A stretch of DNA of 42,237 bases from Silene noctiflora (taxonomy: Eukaryota; Streptophyta; Magnoliopsida; Caryophyllales; Caryophyllaceae), in the NCBI GenBank assembly GCA_009801015.1, contig VHZZ01016889.1:1-42237 (forward strand), read 5' to 3'. The notes beneath the pieces were generated by a model that was given only the letters and a program-made list of their open reading frames with translations, was not told where the DNA came from and did not search any database. This document shows, one piece after another, positions 9,785-21,873 of the stretch; positions within the stretch are counted from its first letter, which is position 1; every line of letters starts with the position of its first letter. The translations under genes and the position numbers were made by a program.

Positions 9785-10615
9785 GCCTTACGCAAACGAA
9801 AAAACTTTTTTTATGCACATTCCTTGTTTTTAGCTTAGCTTTTCCCCGAACTTCAGGAAAAAGGGTAAGCCGATCCTCCCTTTCAATCATCAAAGTTCCC
9901 TTTCTATCTGACGCTTATTCCTCAGGATCTTACCTACAATCGTGTTCAGATGCCCCTTCTGTTTAGGCAAAACTTGAGGAAAGAAAGCCCCATCCATTTT
10001 TCCATAACTACGTTTCAGTTTTACGTCATCCATTTTTCATCGGTGAAAGGTCTGTTTCACGATCTGTTTAAGAATCATCTATAACTGGAATGAGACTTCA
10101 CACTTCTCTTTCTTGTATTGCTACGTCCGCACTTCATTTACTAGGCTTTACTTTACGTATTTGCTGCTTCAACGGCACATACACTAACTAAGATAAGATG
10201 CTAGCTCCTTTGAAGTTTTTTCCTCTCCGGCATATGCTTATATGAATACAAGAGTAAGTAGGATCACCCATAGCTTAAACATAAGCAACAGAGTGTATAT
10301 AGAGGTATGTTTGATTTGACCAGTTTGTGTTGTGCGAATCCCTATTCTAAGGGCATATATTATACATATTAAAGGCTCTAAAGTAAACGAGAACGGAATG
10401 GGTCACACATCGGCGTATTAGAGGAAGTTGTCTTGTCAACTACGGATGCGGGGCATGGGTCCCTTGGGGAGGAAGCAGCCTATAGTGAAATATGAAATAC
10501 TAAGTGTTTTGCCAACAAGGAGCCAAGCCAATTATTATTGGAACTTTTTATCTTATCTTATGAGAAGTTTATAAGAAGATTGTATGGATCTTACTAATTT
10601 TAAAGTCATCCTTTA

Positions 10616-10637
10616 TAATTAGTATATATACTAATTA
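10616..10637. repeat. 22-bp perfect AT-rich palindrome
   Basis: Eleven bases (taattagtata) are followed directly by their exact reverse complement, so the whole 22-mer is self-complementary with no spacer. Only two G and two C are present, so the stem would be weak. Possible cruciform or replication/recombination hotspot. Confidence 0.65.
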
Positions 10638-10732
10638 ATGGGAAATGCATTAAATTATATGAGAGTGGGACGTAGGGCTAGGTGATAGAGTAAAGCCGGA
10701 GGCAAGCCCAGAGATAGATTTCATGTGTTCTC

Positions 10733-10763
10733 GGGTCTAAAGGGAAGGGTCTAAAGGGAAGGG
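10733..10763. repeat. Tandem repeat of a 14-bp unit, 2.2 copies
   Basis: gggtctaaagggaa occurs at 10733-10746 and again at 10747-10760, followed by ggg. The copies are identical, pointing to recent slippage or duplication. Confidence 0.75.
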
Positions 10764-10838
10764 AAAAGATTACTGGTTACTGTAAGGCGAGCAGAAGTGG
10801 TGTAATGTTTCCTCTAATCTAAGGGAGTACGCACGAGA

Positions 10839-10874
10839 AAGTTTAGGGTTTAGTTAGAGCTAAGCCCTAAACTT
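10839..10874. repeat. Stem-loop: 14-bp stem, 8-nt loop
   Basis: aagtttagggttta (10839-10852) pairs with taagccctaaactt (10861-10874), with one G-U pair in RNA and an 8-nt loop. This is the most stable hairpin I found. Plant mitochondrial transcripts are often protected by such 3' stem-loops, but there is no gene directly upstream to terminate. The stem contains TTTAGGG, the plant telomere unit, once in full; that is probably coincidence. Confidence 0.65.
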
Positions 10875-13220
10875 AAGCTTTAAATATGAATGTGACTTCC
10901 GCTAACAAATATACTCGCCCATTAATCTTATATCAATAGAACTGCTTTATTACATACGATAATAATAGAGGAATTCTAATAGTAAGGATACTATACTATA
11001 ACAATAACAAGAGCCTCCCTTAGTTTTTTATTAATTCATATAACGGAGGTAAGTCTATATCCTGCTCCAAAGTGAAAGATCTTCAGTGGTAATTTACGTT
11101 TAACAAAAGTAATATATGACACCCCGGGCCGTGTGTAACTCGAAAGGCTTATCTGATGCATCTTTTGGTTATACCCCGAGAATCCATTAGAAAATCGGTA
11201 ATGAAACCACAGCTTTCTTACGGTATTTGCTGAGGTCTACCAAAGTCATTGCCAACAAATAGCTGTAAAAAGGGCAATCTATCGAGGAGGATTTTCCTAC
11301 GGAAGGTATTCTTCCAATAGATGCTAAAAAAAAACTCTCCTTCTTCCTATATGGTTTACTGTTTTTTGAAATGGTTTGTCTAAGGGTGGTTTCCTAATAC
11401 TCAGAACATGGGTATATCTGTCAGCCATCCGTAAAGATGGGCTAAGCTCTTATCCCCTTCCTCCGTGAACGTGCCTAAGCGAGTAGACGGAAGTTGGCTC
11501 AAGCGAGAGTACAAAGGTTGTTTTACACTTGATTAATCAGAAGAGGATCTTCGTCCAGCGGAGATCGCAGCAAGGGCAGTAGCCCGATCCGTGTGGCCAA
11601 ATGGAAAAAATTCTTCTCGAGTGCCGCGGGCTCCAAAAAGCTTTATATTTTCGTTTACGGAACGCCATGAGAACATAAAAGTCCTGTTGAGGGTGCTAAA
11701 GGTTTTTGAAATGAGGCTTGTTAAGCTACAAAAGATCCTATAGTTAAGACAGGACAGGAATTTCATATCTTATATTACCATAATATCTGTCAATCTATTC
11801 CGAGATTGCCATTTGAGGACCTATAGAGAAAATAAAAAGGGTCTCATCGTACGCATCCAATCAAGTGTTTGGGCCACTCTCCTCAACCCTAGCTAGTAGA
11901 TTTATACACATCTTTTCTTCACATTCCACACTTCTAAATTTAGGGATGGTACCTTATTAACCAAATCATGAACTGTATACTTTCAGGATTACTATGGATG
12001 TGAATGGCTTAGGCACTTTTCCCTTGTTTATGTCAATTGAACTGGCAATCACTATCATCGATCCGAAGCCGGCCTACCGTATTGTCTACGACGGTATATA
12101 ATCTAAAACTTCTCTTTCCTTTCGGGCTGAAGATTCGGGTTGAAGAGAGGACATTTAAGACAGTACTGGCTAGTCCCCGGGTGCTCCATTTCAGATAAGC
12201 TTTTCCCTCCTTCTAGGAGATCTATCAATCTGTCCTTCCTTTGGCAACTGTGGATATCTGGAAGATTGGTCTGTCTATTTGGCATTTGATTGAAAAGTTA
12301 AAGGTCTAAGAAGAAGTCTACTCTAAGGGTCTCATCCTAGGTCTTTCCTATCCTTCTTTATAAAATTCTAGGCATGGTTTCCTCCTAACAAAGGCTTATC
12401 AGATAGTAGCTACTAATTTTAGTCAAACCCTCCGAGAGAAGAGAGTGGTGGTCGGGGTTGCTTGACGAACGTTACGAACTTGATCATCGAGCAACTAGTG
12501 CTAAACCCACCCTATAAAGGGGTCTGCCCTGTCTAAAAAGTGAAATCTTTGAACTTGGATATCCCGGATAGAGATTCATGCACTGGGAATGTGCGGAGCT
12601 AAAGAGTGTCTTGCGTGAGGCGGGTTATGAGTCTTGCTCAGATGTTTGACGAATCTGAGCATTCTATATGATGATGCTATTCGTTTTTTTCTCTAAATGT
12701 ATGAGAAAGGGGAAAAGGTTATGATCCTTTTCCGAGATCTCAAAACGAGGCATGCGAAAGAAGGCTACTAAAATGAAGTATGAATCCTAAGCTTACTTCT
12801 CTTCTTATTATATGTGAATGAACGTACCTAGCAAGTACGTTGGCCTATGTTACTCGAGCGAGAGGGGATCACTGGCCTTTGCCTCACGCTATGCAATGGT
12901 CAATTCGCTTCGTAGCCTTCGCGCTTTCCAAATACTTGATTCCAAGCACTACTTGTGCGAGGGAAGGAGTTCAACTGGTGATAGTACTATGCAACAAGAA
13001 TAGTAATTAAGAAAAGTAGTCTTTTGGTTTCTTGCTTTATTTGATGAAATTTCAATTGAAATTCTTTGTATAAGATCAGAATTCCTATTACTTTCTTATG
13101 TAAGGTAGTTTACGAACCACTTTTATAGACTTATTCCCATCAGGTTTTTAGACCAAAGGCTAATACCTCAAGTTTTTCCTCAGTTGCCAGCTTGACTAGG
13201 ACTGAGACTTCACATAGACA

Positions 13221-13463
13221 GTGTTCGTCCCAGAAGCTTGGGGGTGGTGGTCCACAAGGGCGCCAAATCCAGCTTTTGTTAAACGTAAAGGGTCAATTAG
13301 GATATTGGTGCATAAAGTGTTGGTTGGCGAAGTACCAGCAGGTCTTAAAGGACATTTTCTTTATCTCATATACAGGTTAGGGCTAGAGGCCCTTCCCATT
13401 CCTAGAACGGAGGGGGCTGGCTTAATATTGAATCCTGTATCTGGAGGCTTCATACCAGAGTGA
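13221..13463 (+). CDS. Hypothetical 80-aa open frame
   Basis: GTG-initiated, one codon after a TAG. Composition is balanced and protein-like: VPEAWGWWSTRAP at the start, GSIRILVHKVLVGEVPAGLK in the middle and GAGLILNPVSGGFIPE at the end. No family recognised. An overlapping frame (13192-13380) in another register is less protein-like and is left out. Confidence 0.18.
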   Translation: MFVPEAWGWWSTRAPNPAFVKRKGSIRILVHKVLVGEVPAGLKGHFLYLIYRLGLEALPIPRTEGAGLILNPVSGGFIPE

Positions 13464-15599
13464 AATAGGCTTGCTGACTCCCCGCGTTTTTTTTTTTTCA
13501 ATTAGCTCTTGAACTTACCTTTCCTTTGCTTCACTTCCTTTCATACGCTATGCTTCTTGCCCAGGAATAATTATGGGGCTCCCCAAGGGTCTGCTCGCAT
13601 CATAGATTAGGCTCGTTCGAGAGTTTTTTGCCAGGAAGCCCTCTTTCCATGAAGTATAACCTGCATTACGAAAGACTATATCCACACCAAACAAAGTGTT
13701 ATTTTAAGCGAGTTGGGCGAATTCGACAGCTTTTCCCATCATAACCATAGTCAGACTCAGTAGGCTTTTTCCAACGAAAGATAGGAGGATTCGAGGTTTG
13801 TACCGCCAAGGCGCGCTTCATTCTTACCTTTTTACTACATCTATAAGCTTAATAAGAAATCGTCCTTTCCTTAGGCAAGCTTCTGTCCCAAGACCGAGGA
13901 ATAATTGTAGTTGGCTTCTTTTTTTTATGGGGGAAAAGACCATTCTTCAAACCAACCGCTTACTCGTCAACACAAGCGTATCATTCTATACCCTAGTTAC
14001 CCTTGGGATATGTCCACATACTAACACTCCTTGGAAATAGTGTGCTAACTGAACATGTAAACCACTCAAATATACCCATTTCCTCAGGAGAAGCCTCCAA
14101 GGGTATTTATATAAAACTTATTTCATCTAATTTCATTACCCCATTAAAGGGTGGTAAGGGCTTAGCTCGCCGCCACTTATGCGCGGTTGGCAAGTTGAGC
14201 TCAATTTACCAAATTAGAAATTAGATATGAAGGAAAGAACCGTTCGTGCAGAACCATGAAAGGTTTTCAAGACAATTTGACTTTGACTAATTCATCCCGG
14301 GACCCGGTCACGACGTCAAACGCTTTAACCTTTCGGAGCTGGCGGGATATTGGTCACATATGATGAGAAAAAAGGCAGCGAGAAAGCAAGATTGATAATG
14401 CCGGATCAATGATTGGAGCGTGGAAGTCAAGATGGTCTTGGAGTATGCCAAATGGTGGCATCAACTGACGTTTTCCTATTTCTCGCAAGCAAGCAATCAA
14501 CAAGCTGTTGACATTCAAAGAGAAGCAAAAGCAAAGCCGGATCATGAAGGGAAACTTGGCCCGTAACAACTATAAAAGAGAGGAAGGATCGAAAAGATCT
14601 CTACCAAGTGGGATAGGGGCTAGAAGACAAAGCATATAGAGCGAAAGATCTCGCATACTTCTAAAGCTAGGCCAGAGTTCTCTTATAGCGGGAAGTTCTT
14701 GGCGGTCAAGCCCTAGGCTGTATAGCGCCTGTTCACATAGCTCTTCCTGATTGCACTGACATTCCTTTAAACACCAGCAACTGCTTCGACAACGTCATCG
14801 GAAAAAGTTCTAGGAATGAACTGAGTTTATTCCCTTGCTCGAGTCCCTTTCGGGAATCAATCACTAGCGTATGAGCAGCTATGTACTCTATTTTCTAAAC
14901 CATGCCAACCGCCACTATGTCAAACCAACCATGGACAGTTAGGATCATTCCTCAAGCATGTCTGCGCGCGTCAACAACCGGCTCGCCTCGTATACTGCAC
15001 TCGCTCCATTAGACGCCCTCTTTACCTTACCTAGTTATCCTTTGCTCGCGCCTTTCATGGCTATGATATATCCAATCATATCACGCCGAGGACAGCATTC
15101 TATGAAAATACTCATTACATCCCTAAGGTTAATTTGGCTTTTCTTGAAGAACTAGAAAGCTTTTTTGTTGAAACGAGCCTGCCCTTATCCTCACTCTGCA
15201 AACAAAACGAAGGACAGCTCTTGCTTACCTATTTCTTGGTTGGAATACCTATCTACGTTAAAAAAGGTCAGAAAGCACATTCATGCTATGAATTCCTAGG
15301 ATTTCTTTAAATTAGTGGAATAAAAAGCTCACTTAGTAAACCTATAAAATGATGTCTTGTGAATGGTACCACCCGCCTAAACGACGCTTGTGGGCAGCGT
15401 ATCCACTTGATTTAGCGAATATAGTTTAGTAGTCTTGGGTTGCTTCCTCTACGGATGAGCCTAATCAAAGGAATGCTTCGATCCACCTTCTTTGACCTGA
15501 GATCGGGAAAGGCTTCAACCTGCTTTCTTTCGGGGCTTCGTTCGGACGAGTGTACCTCGAACCTACAATTATCCAAGTAAATCTCTATTTATATTTTTA
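13464..15599. other. Gene-poor stretch
   Basis: No supported gene. Short, mostly non-ATG frames occur at 13798-14040, 14003-14224, 14354-14569 and 14958-15155, with no recognisable features. A ten-base T run lies near 13490. A sequence at 14233-14270 recalls part of a group II intron domain V but lacks the paired half. Confidence 0.5.
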
Positions 15600-15686
15600 T
15601 TAATATTGATAGCACCCTTTATATTCATCAGCAGCACCCGCTTCTGAATCGGCATCGATTGCATCTTCGACCAGAACCCCCTCAAC
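15600..15686 (-). pseudogene. Ala/Asp/Glu-rich tail fragment, 28 codons
   Basis: A minus-strand frame without a start codon that reads VEGVLVEDAIDADSEAGAA and then DEY..., ending in TAA. The IDAD part is shared in sequence with the frame at 20238-20459 (both contain gatgccgat after an Ile codon). Just upstream, in another register, is EVEAPVKKG before a stop, which would fit a frameshift. A likely member of the acidic-tail set. Confidence 0.22.
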
Positions 15687-17377
15687 CTTTCTTTACTGGA
15701 GCTTCCACTTCTAGTGAGTGATAGCAATTTGCCGAGAATAATATTTTAGAACGGGAAAGTAGTCCCATTGAACCTTGAACCCAAACTCAAATTCCCAATT
15801 CTATCAAAGTGGGATCAAAGAAGCAATTTTGAGTTTTGTGAATTTATAAAGAACAGATTTCTATCTTTTTGAAGACCTCCCTATACCACATTCTTTGACT
15901 ATCGCCCTGATGCTTTTTGAAGCGAGATGCCCAGCCCGCCTTTTATTCTATAAGATCTTCCTTCTAAACTTAACCGGGTGCTCCTTACGTTTGCATAAAG
16001 CAGCTTGAGAATTAAGCCCCTTGTGGTTCTTTTCTTTAGAGCTCGACTGTAAAGGAGAGAGGTTTGAATAAGAAAGATTTTTTTGCATTCCTTAAGGCAA
16101 AAAGCCCATCCTTAACTTAGCGAAGCGTGGTGTCAATCCGACCGGCGATCGCCCGAATCATGTTATCAGTGCTCTACCCGAAGAGAGGCCCTTATTAAAA
16201 AGCCTTCTGCAACACCCTCCTTTCCGCTCTATTGCTCGTTCATCATAGTATAGTCTATAAAGAAATCTTATTAAACAACGCCCCTAATCAAGATGCTTAG
16301 GCGGGCTTATATATTAGCATTTGAGTTGCATTTAAAATATTATATAAACGGGAAAGCTTTGTCACATTGTACACTGGAAAGTTTCCATTGGACCAATCAA
16401 GCTACCTATCGGTGTACCCAAGGTTCACCCAAACACTAATGTACTGCTCGTGCACATTCCGCGATTTCAGTAGAGAAGCGGTATGTCCAATAACGAGTTT
16501 TAAAGTAGTGAATGAGTGAATTTCGAAGGCAAAGCCGTCCACTCATTGAATTTCGAGAACTGAAAAGGCCGCTGATTTCGCACATGAAGCAGAAGACGGG
16601 GTTGCCCAGGCTAAGCAAGTGAGCTAATCTCCTGATTAAATATGAATACCTATCCTAAGAGAGGAATGAAAGACAATTGGGCAGGAAAGCGGGCCTTACT
16701 TTGACTTGGCTCAGCCAGCCTTTTGAACTCTCAGATTTTATTGAGCAAAGGATAAGGCTTCTTCATCGATTTAAATATCCCCGAGTGGGATTAGCTGTTT
16801 CATTCATCAAGGTCAGCTTAGAGCGCCTCGTGCTTGGTTAACTTTGCTTTTGCTTGGGTTCCTCCTGGACCTATCTTATCTATTTTATGTCAAAATGGGA
16901 ACTTTTTAATCAAGGCAACCTACTCATATAGGACATTTAAGTCTAACTTCCGCTGCTGGAGTGGGAGAGGAGTTCATTTGATTTTTTCTGCTGACCGAGA
17001 TTAAGAAAGAGATTAGTTCTTTTATTTACAGTTTTTCGGGGCTTTTTCAATTTTAAAAATTTCTACTAATTCAACAACTCTTGTTTAAAACGCTTCTCCT
17101 TTTTGACCTTGCGTCCCGAGGACCGCTTGTCTCAGCCCAAACCTTGGCTTCTGTTCTTTCTCAGCCTCCTTGTCTTCTTCTGTAAAGGTAAAGTATCCTT
17201 AAAGATAGGCCTTTAGGGTTTCCTCCGGAGTTCGTCAGTGGAGTAGAGAGTAGGCTCTTATCACCTACCAGCGCCCGCAACTACCGGAAGAGAAGGTGTC
17301 AGTTACCCCTTTTTAGGTGAGACCCTATGAGATATAGGTTGAACCCTTGGGTGTCTATGCCGGCGAAGAAGCAACTT
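15687..17377. other. Gene-free stretch
   Basis: No supported gene. One 60-codon minus-strand frame (16436-16618) has no recognisable features. AT-rich patches lie at 16320-16350 and 17030-17070. Confidence 0.5.
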
Positions 17378-17602
17378 TTACTGATCGTGGAGAGAAAGGC
17401 CAATCAATGTAACCCCCTCTCGGGCAAGAAAAATATCTTTTAATTTAGGAATTCGAAAACGAAGGAAGTCGGACAAGGGCAAGGTTTCCATGGCTTCCTT
17501 TTGCGGGTACCTTTTCGAGCAATGACAACAGTTGAGAGAGAATCCGAGAAAGTGCAAGTCCCATAAAAAGTAAAATCTCATCCTCGAACTCCAATCCAAC
17601 AC
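17378..17602 (-). CDS. Hypothetical 74-aa open frame
   Basis: TTG start; the first internal ATG is at residue 8 (MRFYFLWDLHFLGFSLN), followed by a Cys/His pair (CCHC, residues 25-28) and a charged C-terminal half (LSDFLRFRIPKLKDIFLAREG). The protein-like order of hydrophobic and charged residues is suggestive, but no family is recognised and CCHC here lacks zinc-knuckle spacing. Confidence 0.16.
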   Translation of the reverse strand: MLDWSSRMRFYFLWDLHFLGFSLNCCHCSKRYPQKEAMETLPLSDFLRFRIPKLKDIFLAREGVTLIGLSLHDQ

Positions 17603-20237
17603 TCTACCAGCGGCATTCTACTTCCGGACAAAGTTTGTATTTTGCGAGGCTTCGCGCCTTGGTTTGGCTGAGAATTTAAAGGGCTACCCACCCAACCATC
17701 CTATCATGATAAGGACACCATTCCCTAACTACTTTAGTAAGACTGAGCTGACGCACTACACTGACCAAAGAAAGGAAGGGCAGTTCTACTAGAAAACGTG
17801 AACTATCAAATCCTTTACAAACTCACCGGCTTTAGCACTGGCAAAGGATTCGGCGGGAATGCAGATGCAATCGGGGATGGTTCGTTCAACGGAATTCGGA
17901 GATAGAAGACGAAATAGGTTTATACAAGTGATAAGGGAACCTCGTTATCTGCCCCTACTAAGGGAGTAACTGAACTTCTCTAAGATTCTTTCCTCTCTAC
18001 CTTCTAAACTTATTATTATAGAACTATGATTGTAGGCTTTTTTCTGGTGATCCAGCCCAGCATTGACTGAGCTTAATAAGGAGAGGGGTCTTCTATCATA
18101 AAAGCAGATGCGAAACCCAAGAAAAAATAATTAAAAGGAGGGAGCGAGTGTGTTGACGCTTATATGAAAGCATGGGCTACGACTTTTCATGTGAAGAGAG
18201 AGATCTTCTTATTTATCTTCCGACAGTTATGAAAGAATATAATTATTTTAATTAATTAAATTCCGAAATACGACTCTCTCGACCCTGGCTCGAAAGAAAA
18301 GAGTGGTAACAAGCGAGAGACGTTGACTAAGGAAATTCCTTCGCTCGAAAGACGGCACTTGGGTTAAAAGACTTTGCCCTAGGATTGGAAGGAACGAATG
18401 CAGTCAAAGGCTAGTAAGAAGGGGACCTTGTCTTGAAGAAAGAGTTTGAGAATTTTGTTTGTGAGCTCTTTTTGCTAGGATTTGAAATGAAAGAGGCAAA
18501 ATACCAATCTTAGGGAGGAGCATTTTAGTATGCGAACTCTTTCAGATCCTATGTTTTAACGCCGCAGGAACGTCTCTTGCGTGACCAAAAGAAAAAGCAG
18601 ACTTCAAACCTCCCACTCTAAAACTTTAATTCCCAGACGTCAATAGGTCTCATCTCAAATCAAAACGCCAGAACTGGATCCACGAGCATGTAAAATACTA
18701 TGGGATTCTTTTATTTTGATTTTTAAGCGTAGCCATGTTCTGAGATTGGGCTGACTGACTCATCACTTTCTTGTTATTCTATTTTTATAGTGTGGTGTGG
18801 CTAGCTGCAGGAACTTTATATCAATCTAGGCTCAAAAGCAGCGAATGCTTTTGGCTTCCAGTCTGGTAAATTTTTTCAGATTTAATAGAGGTTTAGCAAA
18901 CGCGGTGATTGGAAAGACGATCGAGTAAGATTTTAGACCAGAACGTAAAATGATTACTCCGAGATGAAATAAGCAAGCGATGGATTTTCAAGTCAAAGCC
19001 CCCTTAAAAAAAAATTCCCTTTTTCTTTCTTTTTTAGGAAAACTAAGAATAAGAAAGGAGGCTTGTTGAAGCTATGAAGCATCTTGGAGTATTCCATTAA
19101 GTTTTTTTCAGTTGGTTGGTTCGCACTCAACCTGACTGGAATGAATGGAATTGGGATGAACGGAATTAAGGGTCAGTGTTCAAGTCCTTTGTGAGTGAGA
19201 CCAGTCAATCAATTTGATAGACAAGGATAAGGGATGGTAGCAGTCTTTCCATGATCAATGACTGGAGATCTTACTGTCTTTTTCGGCTTCGCTCGGAGGA
19301 ACTCGATTTCACCTGCTACCTTCTTAAATCTTAAAGAAAGGCTTGTCCATGCTTCTCTTAAGTTTCTATGAAGCAACAAGAACTAGAAAAAAATGACACT
19401 TATTTCTACTATAACTTAAAAAGTTAAAATGTTGCCAAAAGAAAGACTGCTAGCAAAGGTCATGCTTGATCCGACTTGACTTTTCCGGACCTGCACTGGT
19501 ATATTTGAGATGGGTAGATCCATCCACTAAGACAGGAGGCTTCTACTAGGCCACTCGACCAAGTTTAGGAGAAATGAACTTCCCTTGCTTCTACCTTAGG
19601 CTAATACGAGCTCTGAAGGGAAGACTTCCCAAATAGGGGGCATGAATAGCTAGCGGGCGGTGCGTGATCTCGCCTCTGGCTTCATTCCTTAAATAGGAGG
19701 AACGTTAATTATATTAAATTTACAAAATCGATGCCCCTCTTTTATATAGAGTTTAGGAGCGAGATTGGTAACAATTCGATCGTCCGTCTGTGATTGAACA
19801 ACTTGAGGCTAGAAGGGACGAAGTGGCATGAAGGAGAGAACTCTCCCGCTTTATGTAGGGAATTTTTTTATAAGAATTCAGGGGCACCCGGCTCATAAAT
19901 TCATAGAATCCTTAAGAGAAAGGATCCGGGTTAAGGATAAAGCCTGCTAATGAGATTGTTCCAATCGAAGATGGAATAAAAAAGCTATAGAAAAGGCGGA
20001 TTCGTCTGGATCTTATGAACTTTCCACCTGAATTAAAATTTTTAAACTTACGAACCTTATTGTTACGATTCTACGTAGAATTACCTATCTATGAAAAGGG
20101 CTCGCCGACGATTCTATTATAAAAATTTCTATGAATGAATCTATGAACCTAGGGCCAAGGGATCAGGGCTTTAGGGCGAAGTTTCTTCCCCGATCGAAGA
20201 CAGAGAGAAAAGCTTTCAATTCTTCAGTTATCCATTT
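17603..20237. other. Long gene-free stretch
   Basis: No supported gene or open frame above 60 codons over 2.6 kb. Typical mosaic of purine-rich sequence and AT islets (for example an alternating TTAATTAA block near 18250). Confidence 0.6.
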
Positions 20238-20459
20238 TTATTGGCATTTCTCTTCAACATAAGCTCTAGCTCCTTCTTCATCGACGTTTTTAACAGCTCG
20301 TTCATCGGCATCAATCCCATTTTCGATTGCACCCGCTGCTTATTCTATTGGATCAGATGTGCAATCAGTCACAGCTACCCTTGGAACTTTGTCCGGTGCA
20401 TCTGCTTCTTCCTTTTTTTCTACCAAAGTGATGGAAAAGTTTGCGTTATTATAACCCAT
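20238..20459 (-). pseudogene. Acidic coding-like frame with one in-frame TAA
   Basis: From an ATG the frame reads 39 codons (MGYNNANFSITLVEKKEEAD, then APDKVPRVAVTDCTSDPIE), meets TAA at 20340-20342, then continues in the same register for 33 more codons (starting AAGAIENGIDADERAVKNVD) to TAA. Both halves are Ala/Asp/Glu-rich, so the internal stop looks like a later interruption of one coding frame. The second half shares IDAD and NVDE with other acidic frames (15600-15686, 25124-25408). In lineages with U-to-C editing UAA could become CAA, but nothing here shows that. Alternatives: chance, or a decayed module. The plus strand is also open (20241-20495). Confidence 0.28.
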
Positions 20460-21603
20460 TCGAGTAGGACAGCTCAATCAATCAAAAACCACTAGACTAG
20501 AAAGATAAGGAGCAGTTGGCCCTTTGTTACATTCAAAGAGAAGAGCTCATCCTCCTCTCGCTTTCTATACTTTTTTCTACTTAAAGTGGGCAAGCAAGGC
20601 AAAAGGGGCAGAAGGAGCTAGAGCAGGGTACAGAGTAGGACTTTTGTAAAAAGGAAGCATTGGCCAATTCCAGAATTCGCATTATAACTTGAATCCTTTG
20701 CTGGCTATGTCGCTGGCTATGTCCGGTGATTCAGTCTAAAGCTCAGAAGAGAGGGCGGGCAAGGGAATTTACAGGGTGAAGTCTACTTCGTCGAGAATTC
20801 CGCCCCCCCAGCGTCTTAGGTGGCGAGACTAGAGCAAGATAAGGTGATCGAAGACGTTAGGTGTTTACGGAGCGAGGGGCCAGAGGTAAAGAAGTCATTC
20901 AGTGCATGACCGGAGGACTACAGGTTGAGGGGAGAGGTCAAGGCCAAAGACGGAAGACCCAAACAAAGCCGGGTCCAAAGGCAGGGCATTCTTCCTCTTC
21001 CCGTTCTTGTGATTAATCGGAAATGCTAGAAGAAGAAGAAAAGGAGGTAGTAGCCGAAGCCCCAGTTGTTGTGGATGGAGCTTTCGCTTTAGCAAATAGA
21101 ACCTCTTCCTGCTCCGGGCGAAGAAAGCAAGGGATTTCTCAGGCAGTGCCGTATCTTACTACGATGTAAAATTAATTTACCTTGCCTAGGCGTGGCATCT
21201 ACCCTCTCTTTACTCTTTACCATGCGGGTGCCCTAAAATTAAAAAGTGAGGTTTTTCCTTTCGTAAAAATCTTATCTTCTGGGCGAAGCAAAAACCAATC
21301 TCAGAAAAAATGTCAACGAGGCAAAAGGAAAGCTAAGTAAAGGGGAGTTCCCCAGGTAGAGACAGATAAAGTAAAAAAGAAAAAAAAAAACACTATTACC
21401 AGCCGGAGGCATCCCTGTGAATTCAAACCTTGAAATCATATATAACGACGCGGAAAAGCGCGATCCCCTTGTCTAGTTGATTCACATTCCTCTCTTTCGC
21501 TCTAGGGGCAAAGTCCAAGGCAAACAAGATCTAATTACAACACAACTTTGTTCAATGGATAGACCCGATCCGGGGCGGGAAGAAAGAGGGTTCTCGCTTT
21601 AAT
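20460..21603. other. Gene-free stretch with a 12-bp tandem repeat
   Basis: No supported gene. gctggctatgtc is present twice in tandem at 20700-20711 and 20712-20723. A minus-strand frame at 20895-21095 is Pro/Leu-rich and unsupported. Confidence 0.5.
20700..20723. repeat. Tandem repeat, 12-bp unit, 2 copies
   Basis: Two identical adjacent copies of gctggctatgtc. A simple slippage product. Confidence 0.75.
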
Positions 21604-21873
21604 TCACTTAAATTCTTCATCTACTGCATCTGCTTGTTCTTGTCCCCGATAAAGTATACCGGCAATGCGTCTTTCGATCGACCATACCTCGGAAATCCTC
21701 TGAAAGACCCCTTCTAATATTCTAATATAGAATCGAGATGGTGTGGTTAACCTAGCTCCGAGGGAATCTAATACAACCAAAAGAAAAAGTAGCAGAGTCC
21801 TAGCTGAGCCTGTTAACTTAAGATCTTGACTATACCAGGAGGGATCATAGTATAAGGATCTCCAAGCTGTCCT
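21604..21873 (-). CDS. 89-codon open frame without ATG, acidic tail
   Basis: Open on the minus strand from a TAA (21874-21876) to TGA. No ATG occurs; a TTG at 21778-21780 would give 58 residues. Composition is protein-like: a hydrophobic run (TLLLFLLVVLDSLGARL), then FYIRILEGVFQRISEVWSIE, then RRIAGILYRGQEQADAVDEE and a TGA shortly after. The IAG motif recurs at 24597-24752 and 24792-24995, and ADAVDE is close at DNA level to ADAVDD in the frame at 35641-35787. Possibly the 3' part of an interrupted gene or a member of the acidic-tail set. No known family recognised. Confidence 0.25.
   Translation of the reverse strand, partial: RTAWRSLYYDPSWYSQDLKLTGSARTLLLFLLVVLDSLGARLTTPSRFYIRILEGVFQRISEVWSIERRIAGILYRGQEQADAVDEEFK

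Larger units (their letters stand above)
9785..13220. other. Long gene-free stretch with repeats and hairpins
   Basis: No gene seen over 3.4 kb. It holds a 22-bp palindrome (10616-10637), a 14-bp tandem repeat (10733-10763) and a strong hairpin (10839-10874), each listed separately. Anonymous frames at 11533-11766, 12103-12285 and 12818-13003 are short, mostly non-ATG and unsupported. Confidence 0.55.

Noticed and set aside
10839..10874. TTTAGGG plant telomere repeat
   Set aside because: Only one full unit is present and it is explained by the hairpin stem; no tandem array.
14225..14270. Minus-strand match to the 3' half of group II intron domain V
   Set aside because: The GAGCCG-type 5' half and the conserved bulge are absent, so no domain V can be folded.
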